From Pseudomonadota bacterium (GTDB lineage Bacteria; Pseudomonadota; Gammaproteobacteria; Burkholderiales; Burkholderiaceae_C), in assembly GCA_020161775.1 (NCBI GenBank), contig JAIUOW010000012.1, positions 90,999 through 154,998 of the forward strand: a stretch of DNA of 64,000 nt. The letters run 5' to 3'. Position numbers and translations under genes: made by a program. Positions within the stretch are counted from its first letter, which is position 1, and every line of letters begins with the position of its first letter. This document shows positions 56,795 to 64,000 of the stretch, one piece after another. The notes below the pieces were generated by a model that searched no databases, was not told where the DNA came from, and saw nothing but the letters and a program-made list of their open reading frames with translations.

Positions 56795-58528
56795 ATGCTT
56801 CGCGCCCTTGCCTTCTGGTTGCTCGGCCTGCTGGCGGCCGGCCCGCTGCAGGCTGCCGTGCCAGCGGCCGGGGGCGACGTCACCGCGTCGGCGCGCTACT
56901 GGGTGGACACCGCGAGCCACGCCGCCATCGAGGACGTGGCCCGGCTGCCGGAGGCATCCTTCAAGCCCATGGCCGGCGCCGCCCCGTTTGACGTGGGGCG
57001 CGGCGCGCTGTGGCTGCGCTACGAGCTGCCGGGGCTGGACGCCAGCCGGCGCTGGTACCTGATGGTGGAAGGCCCGGCCTTCCTCGACCAGGCCACGCTG
57101 CACCAGCGCGATGCGGCCGGCGCCTGGCGCGTCCAGCACGCAGGCGACCGGTTGCCGCTGTCGCAATGGGCCCAGCGGGACCTGACCGCCCGCTTCGCGC
57201 TGGACCTGCAGGGCACGGACGCTGCGGCCCGCACGGTCTGGCTGCGGCTGGTGAATTACCCCGCCCCGCTGAACCCGGGGCTCACGCTGCTGGACGCGCA
57301 ACAGGTCGAGCAGCGGCGTAACGCCACGCTGCTGGGCATGGGCGCCTACCTGGGCTTCGGGCTGCTGGTGATGTTCCTGGGGCTGGTGCATGTGCGCCTG
57401 TACACCGACCGCGCCTTCGTGCCCTACATGGTCTACGTGGGCTGCATGCTGGCCTTCCAGACGGCCTACACCGGGCTGGGCGCGCTGTTCTTCTGGCCTG
57501 AATGGGCGCGCTGGAATGATGCCGCGCCCGCGCTGTTCATGCTGTGGCTCACCGCGGCGGGCATCTGGTTCGTGCGCGAGGTCTGCACCCTGCACCGCCT
57601 GAGCCGGCGGCTGAGCCGCTTTGCGCTGCGCTGGGCACAGTTCGGGTTTGTCTATCCGGCCGTGTACCTGCTGTTCACCGGGCCGGCGGCGCTGGCCGTG
57701 CTCAACCTGTACGGGCTGCTGTCGGTGCTGCTGAGCATGGGTCTGTGCATCTGGGCCTGGCGCAAGGGCGAGACCTACGCCGGCTGGCTGGCGCTGGGCT
57801 TTGCGCCGCTGCATCTGGCCTACCCGTTTGCCGCGCTGCGCACGGCCGGCGTGCTGGCCGACGGCTGGGTCACGCAGTATGCGGTGCTGATCGGCTCGGC
57901 CATCGAGATCCCCATCCTGCTGTACATCCTGCACCGCCGGGCCAAGGACTTCAACGAAAACCGCGCGCGCATGCGGGCGCTGGACAGCACCGACCCGCTG
58001 ACCGGCCTGCCCATCGTGCCCGTGCTGCTGCTGCGCCTGGGCGACGCGCTGCGCCGCGCGCGCCGTAACCGCGGCCACTGCGGGCTGGCGCTGGTGGAGC
58101 TGGCCAACCACGGCGAGCTGGTCGCCGAAGACGGCCGACCGCTGGGCGACCGGGCGCTGGTGGTCGCAGCCTCACAGCTCACGTCCATCGTCAAGGACGT
58201 GGACACCGTCTGCCGCGTGGCCGAAAACCGCTTTGCCGTGCTGCTGGAAAGCGCGTACCGGCCCGAGCTGCTGCAGGTGTTTGCGCCGCACATCGTGGCC
58301 AAGGGCCTGGCGCAGACGCCGGTGCTGCCGGCCCACAAGGCGCTGCGCTACCGCGTGGTGACCATTGCGCTGCCCGACTGGACCCAAGACCAGCCCCCTG
58401 CCGAGGAACAGGACGTCCAGCGCCTGATCGCCCGGCTGCACCTGGCCATGGACCGCCTGGAGCCCAAGCGCGTGATCCTGCACCTGCCACTGGCCGACGC
58501 GCAGCCGTCGCAGCCCCTGGCGGCCTGA
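56795..58528 (+). CDS. 7TMR-DISM sensor with degenerate GGDEF domain
   Basis: Membrane sensor of 577 residues. A signal peptide (MLRALAFWLLGLLAAGPLQA) and a DISM extracellular beta domain (FDVGRGALWLRYELPG, RWYLMVEGPAFLDQATLHQR) precede seven membrane helices, about 170-385. A GGDEF fold follows from TDPLTGLP, but the active-site loop reads AENRF instead of GGDEF, so no cyclase activity is expected. It may bind c-di-GMP or act by protein contact. Confidence 0.85.
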   Translation: MLRALAFWLLGLLAAGPLQAAVPAAGGDVTASARYWVDTASHAAIEDVARLPEASFKPMAGAAPFDVGRGALWLRYELPGLDASRRWYLMVEGPAFLDQATLHQRDAAGAWRVQHAGDRLPLSQWAQRDLTARFALDLQGTDAAARTVWLRLVNYPAPLNPGLTLLDAQQVEQRRNATLLGMGAYLGFGLLVMFLGLVHVRLYTDRAFVPYMVYVGCMLAFQTAYTGLGALFFWPEWARWNDAAPALFMLWLTAAGIWFVREVCTLHRLSRRLSRFALRWAQFGFVYPAVYLLFTGPAALAVLNLYGLLSVLLSMGLCIWAWRKGETYAGWLALGFAPLHLAYPFAALRTAGVLADGWVTQYAVLIGSAIEIPILLYILHRRAKDFNENRARMRALDSTDPLTGLPIVPVLLLRLGDALRRARRNRGHCGLALVELANHGELVAEDGRPLGDRALVVAASQLTSIVKDVDTVCRVAENRFAVLLESAYRPELLQVFAPHIVAKGLAQTPVLPAHKALRYRVVTIALPDWTQDQPPAEEQDVQRLIARLHLAMDRLEPKRVILHLPLADAQPSQPLAA

Positions 58529-58566
58529 CCCCTACCCACCCCGACGACCCATGCAGCCGCATGGAT

Positions 58567-58595
58567 TTGCCTTGGGCGGGTTTTCTTGTTATTAT
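58567..58595 (+). promoter_or_regulatory. Sigma-70 promoter of the Bug-oxidoreductase cluster
   Basis: TTGCCT (58567-58572) and TATTAT (58590-58595) are 17 bp apart. The predicted start near 58602 falls in the TGAATCA operator repeats just downstream. Confidence 0.6.
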
Positions 58596-58597
58596 TT

Positions 58598-58633
58598 TGA
58601 ATCATTGATTCATCTATGAATCATTTTGAATCA
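58598..58633. promoter_or_regulatory. TGAATCA repeat operator, probable IclR site
   Basis: TGAATCATTGATTCA (58598-58612) is a perfect palindrome, followed by two more TGAATCA copies at 58617-58623 and 58627-58633. The AT-rich block stands out from its surroundings and covers the predicted transcription start, as expected for a repressor. The IclR gene at the end of the cluster is the candidate binder (inference). Confidence 0.65.
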
Positions 58634-58675
58634 AGCCTTCCTTCAGCAAGAGCCTCCACAGAAAGCGAGACAACC

Positions 58676-59665
58676 ATGACGCGTGCTTCCCTGCCCCACT
58701 TCCCCCGCCGCGCCGTCGCGGCAGCCCTGCTTCTGGCGGGCCTGGCACCCGCTGCCATGGCCCAGCAGGCCTGGCCCAACAAGCCGGTCAAGTTCCTGGT
58801 GCCCTTTCCGGCGGCCAGCGCCACCGACGTGATCGCGCGCGCCGTGGGCCAGAAGCTCAGCGACAAGTGGGGCCAGCCGGTGGTGATCGACAACCGCCCT
58901 GGCGCAGGTGGCAACCTGGGCACCGAAGTGGCAGCCAAGTCGCCCAACGACGGCTACACCATCCTGTGGGGCACGGTGGCCAACGCCATCAGCGCCACGC
59001 TGTACACCAAGCTGGGCTACAACTTCCAGCGCGACTTCGCCCCCATCACGCTGGTGGCCAAGACGCCTCTGGTGCTGGTGGCCAACAAGGCCGTGCCGGC
59101 CAACACGCTCGCCCAGTTCATGGCCTACACCAAGGGCAGCGCGGACAAGGTGTCGTACGGCTCCGGCGGGGTGGGCACCAGCAATCACCTGGCGGGCGAG
59201 ATGTTCAGCAGCCTCACGTCCAGCGGCATGGTCCATGTGCCGTACAAGGGCACGCCCGCGGCCTACACCGACCTGGTAGCCGGCCGCATCGCGGTGATGT
59301 TCGACAACATCGTGCCCGCCATGCCGCAGATCAAATCGGGCCAGCTCAAGCCGCTGGCGGTATCCAGCCTGAAGCGCAGCGCCGTGCTGCCCGATGTGCC
59401 CACGGTGGCCGAGTCGGGTCTGCCCGGATTTGAGGCCGTTTCCTGGATCGGCCTGCTGGCCCCCGCGGGCACGCCGCAGCCCATCCTGGACCGTATTAAC
59501 CAGGACACGCTGGCCGTGCTGGCCATGCCTGACGTGCGCGAACGCCTGGCCGCCACGGGCGCCGAACTGTCGCCGGGCACGCCGGCTGAATTCAACACCT
59601 TCATCACCAACGAAATCGCCAAGTGGTCCAAGGCCGTCAAGTCCTCGGGTGCGGTGGCCGATTGA
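58676..59665 (+). CDS. Bug/TctC-family solute-binding protein 3
   Basis: Periplasmic binding protein of 329 residues. The signal peptide MTRASLPHFPRRAVAAALLL ends near AMAQQ; KPVKFLVPFPAASATDVIAR, PVVIDNRPGAGGNLGTEVAA and YGSGGVGTSNHLAGEMF are family segments. Its gene lies just downstream of the operator repeats and 25 nt upstream of the FAD oxidoreductase. The ligand is likely the substrate of the cluster. Confidence 0.93.
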   Translation: MTRASLPHFPRRAVAAALLLAGLAPAAMAQQAWPNKPVKFLVPFPAASATDVIARAVGQKLSDKWGQPVVIDNRPGAGGNLGTEVAAKSPNDGYTILWGTVANAISATLYTKLGYNFQRDFAPITLVAKTPLVLVANKAVPANTLAQFMAYTKGSADKVSYGSGGVGTSNHLAGEMFSSLTSSGMVHVPYKGTPAAYTDLVAGRIAVMFDNIVPAMPQIKSGQLKPLAVSSLKRSAVLPDVPTVAESGLPGFEAVSWIGLLAPAGTPQPILDRINQDTLAVLAMPDVRERLAATGAELSPGTPAEFNTFITNEIAKWSKAVKSSGAVAD

Positions 59666-59690
59666 CCCTGAAACCGCACAGAAAGAACCC

Positions 59691-61106
59691 ATGACCCGCA
59701 AAACCTATACCGAACCCGCCCGCGACATCCCCGTGCTGATGGAGACCGACATCGTGGTCGTCGGCGGCGGCACGACAGGCCCGTTCGCCGCCATTGCCGC
59801 GGCCCGCCAGGGCAAGCGCGTGGTAATGATCGAACGCTTTGGCTCGCTGGGGGGCAACCTCACGCTGGGCCTGAACACCAAGCCGTCGGGCGCGCTGGTG
59901 GGCGGGCTGCCGCTGGAGATCTGGAACCTGGCGCGCACCGCGGGCGGCGCGGGCGCTGACTACATGGCCCTGACCAAGACCGGCGGCGTGAAGATCGCAT
60001 CGCCCTGCGACCCCGAGATCATGAAGATCCTGCTCACGCGGCTGTGCGTGGAGGCCGGCGTGCAGATCCTGTTCGAGACCGTCGCCTCGTCACCCATCGT
60101 GGACGGCAGCGCGGTCACCGGCGTGGTGATCGAAAGCAAGTCGGGCCGCCAGGCCATCCTGGCCAAGGTGGTGGTGGATTGCTCGGCCGACGCCGACATG
60201 GCCGCGCAGGCGGGTGCCCCGTTCGTCATGGGCTCGGGCGGCACCGAGCAGACCATGCAGCCGGTGTCGATGTACTTCACCATGACCAAGGTGGACCTCA
60301 AGCGCCTGGCCGACTGGGCCCGCGCCAGCGACGACATCCCCGCGCGCGCCATCCCCGACACGGTGGAGGGGCTGGAATACGGGCTGTGGCTCACGGGCTT
60401 CAACAAGTCACTGCAGAAGTTCCAGGCTGAAAGCGGCATCAAGCTGCAGCGCGACAACATCACGCTCAAGACAGCCAACGGCATCATGTACATCAACGGC
60501 ACGCGCGTGCTGGGCGTGGACATCTTCTCGCCCCAGGAATTCAGCGCGGCCATCGTCGAGTGCTACCGCCAGATCGAAGGCGTGGCGAAGTTCCTGCGTG
60601 AACGGGTGCCGGGGTTCGAGGAATCGGGCATCGGCCAGATTGCGCCGGCGCTGGGCGTGCGCGAGACGCGCCACGTGCTGGGCGAGTACACCCTGAGCGG
60701 CACTGACGCGCTGGGCGGCGTGGGGTTTGACGACAGCATCGCGGCAGACGCCTCGGCGCTGGACATCCACGACCCCAAGGGAGGCGATGTGGACTTCCAG
60801 GGCATGCGCCCCTACGAGATCCCGTACCGCTGCCTGGTGCCGCAAAAGGTCGAGCAGCTGCTGGTGGCCGGGCGCGCCATTTCGGCCGACCACACGGCCC
60901 ACGCCCGCTCGCGCAACATGCCCGCGTGCATGGCCACGGGCCAGGCCGCCGGCATTGCCGCGGCCATCGCCATCGACCAGGGCGTGACGGTGCGCCGGGT
61001 GGATGTGGCGCGCGTGCAGGCTGCGTTGCGCAAGCTGGACATGCCGCTGCATGCCAGTGAGGTGCGCGACGTACAGTCGCCCATGGCCGAGCCCCAGCCA
61101 GCCTGA
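59691..61106 (+). CDS. FAD-dependent oxidoreductase (FAD_oxidored-type)
   Basis: Flavoprotein of 471 residues. The dinucleotide fold is TDIVVVGGGTTGPFAAIAAA with RVVMIERFGSLGGNLTLGLN. VVDCSADADMAAQAG is near 165, and LVAGRAISADHTAHARSRNM and CMATGQAAGIAAAIAI close the FAD site. This group includes dehydrogenases of hydroxylated or unsaturated acids. The substrate is unknown but probably delivered by the neighbouring Bug protein. Confidence 0.88.
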   Translation: MTRKTYTEPARDIPVLMETDIVVVGGGTTGPFAAIAAARQGKRVVMIERFGSLGGNLTLGLNTKPSGALVGGLPLEIWNLARTAGGAGADYMALTKTGGVKIASPCDPEIMKILLTRLCVEAGVQILFETVASSPIVDGSAVTGVVIESKSGRQAILAKVVVDCSADADMAAQAGAPFVMGSGGTEQTMQPVSMYFTMTKVDLKRLADWARASDDIPARAIPDTVEGLEYGLWLTGFNKSLQKFQAESGIKLQRDNITLKTANGIMYINGTRVLGVDIFSPQEFSAAIVECYRQIEGVAKFLRERVPGFEESGIGQIAPALGVRETRHVLGEYTLSGTDALGGVGFDDSIAADASALDIHDPKGGDVDFQGMRPYEIPYRCLVPQKVEQLLVAGRAISADHTAHARSRNMPACMATGQAAGIAAAIAIDQGVTVRRVDVARVQAALRKLDMPLHASEVRDVQSPMAEPQPA

Positions 61107-61113
61107 TGGTGCC

Positions 61114-61728
61114 GTGGTGGTCATTGACTACTACCTGAGCATCGCCAGCCCCTGGACCTGGCTGGGCAGTGCGCGCTTCATTGACATGGCGCGCCGCCAT
61201 GCGGCCTGGGTCAATGTGCGGCCGGTGGACTTTGGCCGGCTGCTGGCAGCGTCCGGCGGCCTGCCTTACCAGCAACGGCCCCGGCAGCGCGCCAGCTACC
61301 GCCAGGAGGATCTGGCACGCTGGCAGCGCCGCCTGGGCCTGCCGCTGACGCTGGAGCCAGCCTTCTACCCCGTGGACCGTGAACCCGCCAGCCGCCTGCT
61401 GGTGGCCGCGCGCGCGCTGGGCCAGGACACGGCGCTCGCGCTGTCGCACGCCCTGCTTCGGGCCATCTGGGTGGAACAGCGCAATATCGCTGACGAGCCA
61501 ACGCTGGCCGCCATTGCGCGCGACACCGGGCTGGACGCGACCGCCTTGCTGGCCGCGGCGCATGAACCCGCCACCCACCAGGCATGGCAGGAGGACACCG
61601 ACCGCGCCATTGCCGCCCAGGTCTTCGGCGCGCCCACCTGGGTAGTGCAGGGCGAACGGTTCTGGGGCCAGGACCGGCTGGACTTCCTGGAAGAGAAATT
61701 GGCCGCTCAGGCCGAGGGCGTGCGGTAA
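61114..61728 (+). CDS. 2-hydroxychromene-2-carboxylate isomerase-like protein
   Basis: DsbA-fold, GST-kappa-like protein of 204 residues. VIDYYLSIASPWTWLGSARF, MARRHAAWVNVRPVDFGRLL and the C-terminal VFGAPTWVVQGERFWGQDRL are typical of HCCA isomerases, glutathione-dependent enzymes of naphthalene breakdown. A GTG start (61114 or 61117) is read because no ATG fits in frame. It follows the FAD gene by 7 nt and overlaps the convergent IclR gene by 22 nt. Confidence 0.85.
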   Translation: MVVIDYYLSIASPWTWLGSARFIDMARRHAAWVNVRPVDFGRLLAASGGLPYQQRPRQRASYRQEDLARWQRRLGLPLTLEPAFYPVDREPASRLLVAARALGQDTALALSHALLRAIWVEQRNIADEPTLAAIARDTGLDATALLAAAHEPATHQAWQEDTDRAIAAQVFGAPTWVVQGERFWGQDRLDFLEEKLAAQAEGVR

Positions 61729-62540
61729 CCCAGCCCACGTGAAATGGCAGCGGCGGCGCGCAGCAGCTCGTCCTTGACCTTGCCTTCCAGGTCGCCCATG
61801 GCGGGGATGGACTCGTAGTCAGACACGTTGATGCCCGCGACGATGCGCCCGCTGGCGTCGCGCACCGGCGCGGCCACGCTGAACATGCCCGGGATGAACC
61901 GCGCGCGAAACGCCACATACCCCAGCGGGCGCAGCGCCTGCACCTGTTCGTACAACGCATCGGCGTCGGCCGGCGCATTGGAAAATTGCGCGCGCAGGTC
62001 GATGCCGCGAAAGTCGCGGCGCAGATCCTGCAGGCTGCTGTCAAACAGCAGCACCCATCCGATGGTGGCCGCATGCATGGGCCTGCGTTCCCCCACCATG
62101 ACGTTGGAGCGCAGCCGGTGACGTGAAGGCGCCGTGGCCACGTAAACCATCTCGGCGCCGTCCTGCACGCCCAGGTGCACGGATGCATCCACACGGTCGC
62201 GCAGGTCTTCCAGCACGGGCCGCGCAACTTCAATCAGGTTTTGCGATGACAGGTATTCAAAGCCCAGCAGCAGCGTGTTGATGCCGAGCTGGAAGGCGGT
62301 GGAATGCGGCGCCTTCTTGAGGTAGCCGTCGGCTTCCAGCGTGTGGGCCAGACGGAAAGCGGTGGCGCGCGGAACGCCCAGCTCGCGCACGATCTCGGGC
62401 AATGAAATCACGCGCCGGTCGCGCGTGAACATCCGCAGCACAGCCAGGCCACGGCGCAGGGCGGGCACGATATGCTGGCTGTCGCCATCGGCGGTGGAAA
62501 CGTCTTTTTCGGGTGAGGGGCTGGCTGCGGTGCGCGGCAT
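61707..62540 (-). CDS. IclR-family transcriptional regulator
   Basis: Regulator of 277 residues. The N-terminal winged helix has [20 protein letters not shown] and [20 protein letters not shown]. The ligand domain runs about 100-270 with [33 protein letters not shown] and [22 protein letters not shown] 62538-62540 (MPRTAASPS) gives a usual length. It is convergent to the Bug cluster it probably controls and divergent from thyA. Confidence 0.9.
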   Translation of the reverse strand: MPRTAASPSPEKDVSTADGDSQHIVPALRRGLAVLRMFTRDRRVISLPEIVRELGVPRATAFRLAHTLEADGYLKKAPHSTAFQLGINTLLLGFEYLSSQNLIEVARPVLEDLRDRVDASVHLGVQDGAEMVYVATAPSRHRLRSNVMVGERRPMHAATIGWVLLFDSSLQDLRRDFRGIDLRAQFSNAPADADALYEQVQALRPLGYVAFRARFIPGMFSVAAPVRDASGRIVAGINVSDYESIPAMGDLEGKVKDELLRAAAAISRGLGYRTPSA

Positions 62541-62574
62541 GCAGCGAAGTGTACGGGCATCGCATAATTGCGCC

Positions 62575-63384
62575 ATGACCCGCCCCGTCCGCTCCCAGTA
62601 CGAAGATTTCATGCGCCATGTGTACGCCCATGGCACGCCCAAGACCGACCGCACGGGCACCGGCACGCGCAGCGTGTTTGGCTACCAGATGCGCTTTGAC
62701 CTGAACGAAGGCTTTCCGCTGGTCACGACCAAGAAGGTTCACCTCAAGTCCATCATCCAGGAACTGCTGTGGTTCCTGACCGGGTCGTCCAACAACAACT
62801 GGCTGCGCGAGCGCGGCGTGACCATCTGGGACGAATGGGCGCGCGAGGATGGCGACCTGGGCCCGGTATACGGTGTGCAGTGGCGCAGCTGGCCTACGCC
62901 CGACGGCGGCCACATCGACCAGATCGCGCAGGTCATCCACACCCTCAAGACCAACCCCGACAGCCGCCGCATCATCGTGAGCGCCTGGAACGTGGCCGAG
63001 CTGGACAAGATGGCGCTGATGCCCTGCCATGCGTTCTTCCAGTTCTATGTGGCGGACGGAAAGTTGAGCTGCCAGCTCTACCAGCGCAGCGCCGATATTT
63101 TTCTGGGCGTGCCGTTCAACATCGCCAGCTACGCGCTGCTCACGCACATGGTGGCGCAGCAGTGCAACCTGGCGGTGGGCGACTTCATCTGGACCGGCGG
63201 CGACTGCCACATCTACAGCAACCACCATGAGCAGGTGGAACTGCAGCTCAGCCGCACGCCCTTCCCGTACCCGGTGCTGAACATCAAGCGCAAGCCCGAT
63301 TCGATCTTCGGCTACGAGTACGAGGACTTTGAAGTGCTGGACTACCAGTGCCACGGCGCCATCAAGGCGCCGGTCGCGGTCTGA
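62575..63384 (+). CDS. thyA: Thymidylate synthase
   Basis: Makes dTMP from dUMP with methylene-tetrahydrofolate. The 269-residue protein has [38 protein letters not shown], the nucleophilic cysteine in [12 protein letters not shown], and [20 protein letters not shown] with [12 protein letters not shown]. The C-terminus ends APVAV. It is followed 8 nt later by folA, which regenerates its cofactor. Confidence 0.98.
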   Translation: MTRPVRSQYEDFMRHVYAHGTPKTDRTGTGTRSVFGYQMRFDLNEGFPLVTTKKVHLKSIIQELLWFLTGSSNNNWLRERGVTIWDEWAREDGDLGPVYGVQWRSWPTPDGGHIDQIAQVIHTLKTNPDSRRIIVSAWNVAELDKMALMPCHAFFQFYVADGKLSCQLYQRSADIFLGVPFNIASYALLTHMVAQQCNLAVGDFIWTGGDCHIYSNHHEQVELQLSRTPFPYPVLNIKRKPDSIFGYEYEDFEVLDYQCHGAIKAPVAV

Positions 63385-63392
63385 GGCCCGGC

Positions 63393-63911
63393 ATGCGCCT
63401 GAACCTCATCTGGGCCCAGGCCCGCAACGGCATCATTGGCCGCGACAACACCATTCCCTGGCGCCTGCCGGAAGACATGGCGCACTTCAAGCAGACCACG
63501 CTGGGCTGCCCGGTGATCATGGGGCGCAAGACATGGGATTCATTGCCGCCAAAGTTCCGCCCGCTGCCGGGGCGGCTGAACATCGTGGTCACGCGCCAGG
63601 CGGATTGGCAGGCGCCGGGCACGCTGCGCGCGGGCTCGCTGGCCGAAGCCGTGGCCCTGTGCCCGCAGGGCGAGCCCGCCTGGGTCATTGGCGGCGCGCA
63701 GATCTATGCACAGGCGCTGCCGCTGGCCACGCGCGCCGTCGTCACCAGGATTGACGCCGACTTTGAAGGCGATGCCTTTGCCCCCACGCTGGGCGATGGC
63801 TGGCGCGAAACCGCGCGCGAGGCGCATGTGTCGGCCACCGGCCTGCCGTTTGCCTTCGTGACCTACGAGCGCGCGTCCACCGGCCCTGGCCCGGCCCTGG
63901 CAAGGCCCTAG
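63393..63911 (+). CDS. folA: Dihydrofolate reductase
   Basis: NADPH-dependent reduction of dihydrofolate, 172 residues. LIWAQARNGIIGRDNTIPWR, LPEDMAHFKQTTLGCPVIMG and RKTWDSLPPKFRPLPGRLNI include the catalytic Asp/Glu-region and NADPH loop; AWVIGGAQIYAQALPLA follows. The final TAG (63909-63911) lies in the CTAG target of the adjoining IS481-type element, so the C-terminal tail may have been shaped by that insertion. Confidence 0.96.
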   Translation: MRLNLIWAQARNGIIGRDNTIPWRLPEDMAHFKQTTLGCPVIMGRKTWDSLPPKFRPLPGRLNIVVTRQADWQAPGTLRAGSLAEAVALCPQGEPAWVIGGAQIYAQALPLATRAVVTRIDADFEGDAFAPTLGDGWRETAREAHVSATGLPFAFVTYERASTGPGPALARP

Positions 63912-64000
63912 CTGTGAAGTGTCAACAGGTTCTTTCGAGGAATCGAGAGACGAGACATAGGTGAGGCGAGGTTGATGCCGTGGTGCGGGCGGTGCCAGTT
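63908..64000 (-). CDS. IS481-family transposase, C-terminal end only
   Basis: Thirty residues are visible, NWHRPHHGINLASPMSRLSI then PRKNLLTLHS, which match the C-terminus of IS481-family DDE transposases. The TAG stop (63910-63908) lies outside the element and comes from the CTAG target site. The rest lies beyond the right edge. Confidence 0.82.
   Translation of the reverse strand, partial: NWHRPHHGINLASPMSRLSIPRKNLLTLHS
63913..64000 (-). mobile_element. IS481-family insertion sequence, one end
   Basis: The boundary TGTGAAGTGTCAACAGG resembles the known IS481 terminal repeat (TGTGAAGATTCAATAGG). The six bases before it, CCTAGC (63907-63912), fit the NCTAGN target that IS481 duplicates. The right end and the second target copy are outside the window. 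Confidence 0.8.

Overview
The window is GC-rich, densely packed bacterial DNA from a betaproteobacterium of the order Burkholderiales, most likely family Comamonadaceae. The signs are a tpiA-secG-tRNA-Leu-nuo junction, several orphan Bug/TctC-type solute-binding proteins with a TctDE two-component pair, short GC-rich dispersed repeats, and strongly G/C-ending codons. No stretch longer than 300 bp lacks a gene. Both window ends cut genes: nuoA on the left and an IS481-type transposase on the right.

1-8.4 kb (minus strand): nuoA (partial), tRNA-Leu(GAG), secG, tpiA, a quinone oxidoreductase, pnp, rpsO, a class I/II aminotransferase and a LivJ-like binding protein. Then come a small heat-shock protein (plus) and tsaD (minus), which converge without a gap.

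9.5-24.4 kb (plus strand): a nitrate/nitrite assimilation locus. It contains a NasR-type nitrate-sensing ANTAR antiterminator; a leader with a sigma-54 promoter, two candidate NtrC sites, an ANTAR-type hairpin and a strong intrinsic terminator; a nitrate ABC transporter (nrtABC/nasFED type); a three-gene signalling cassette (membrane PilJ/Hpt/CheA-like kinase, CheY-like receiver, CheX-like phosphatase); nirB, nirD, a nasA with a fused C-terminal iron-sulfur domain, ybiB, and cobA for sirohaem. The signalling cassette inside an assimilatory operon is the most unusual element of the window.

24.4-43.9 kb: housekeeping and mixed genes. These are a YhiN-like flavoprotein, rpsU, yqeY, pmbA, darP, mog, a LysM/FecR protein with two tandem cNMP-binding-domain proteins, cysE, trmJ, suhB, a MscS channel, mutS with a translationally coupled Anbu proteasome homologue, a CBS protein, metY, an alpha/beta hydrolase, cutA and an aldehyde dehydrogenase.

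44.0-45.6 kb is a small patch with less GC-biased codons. It carries a toxin-antitoxin pair and two VOC-fold proteins. 45.7-58.5 kb holds a cytochrome P450, an Mpo1-like protein, tctDE flanked by two Bug proteins, a YihY-type membrane protein, a DUF2069 protein, a GlcD-type flavoprotein, a CruF-like/MpaB-like fusion protein, and a 7TMR-DISM protein with a degenerate GGDEF domain.

58.6-62.5 kb is a small catabolic-looking cluster: a Bug protein, a FAD oxidoreductase, a HCCA-isomerase-like protein and a convergent IclR regulator. A TGAATCA repeat operator sits at its promoter. The window ends with thyA-folA and the end of an IS481-family element inserted at the folA stop codon.
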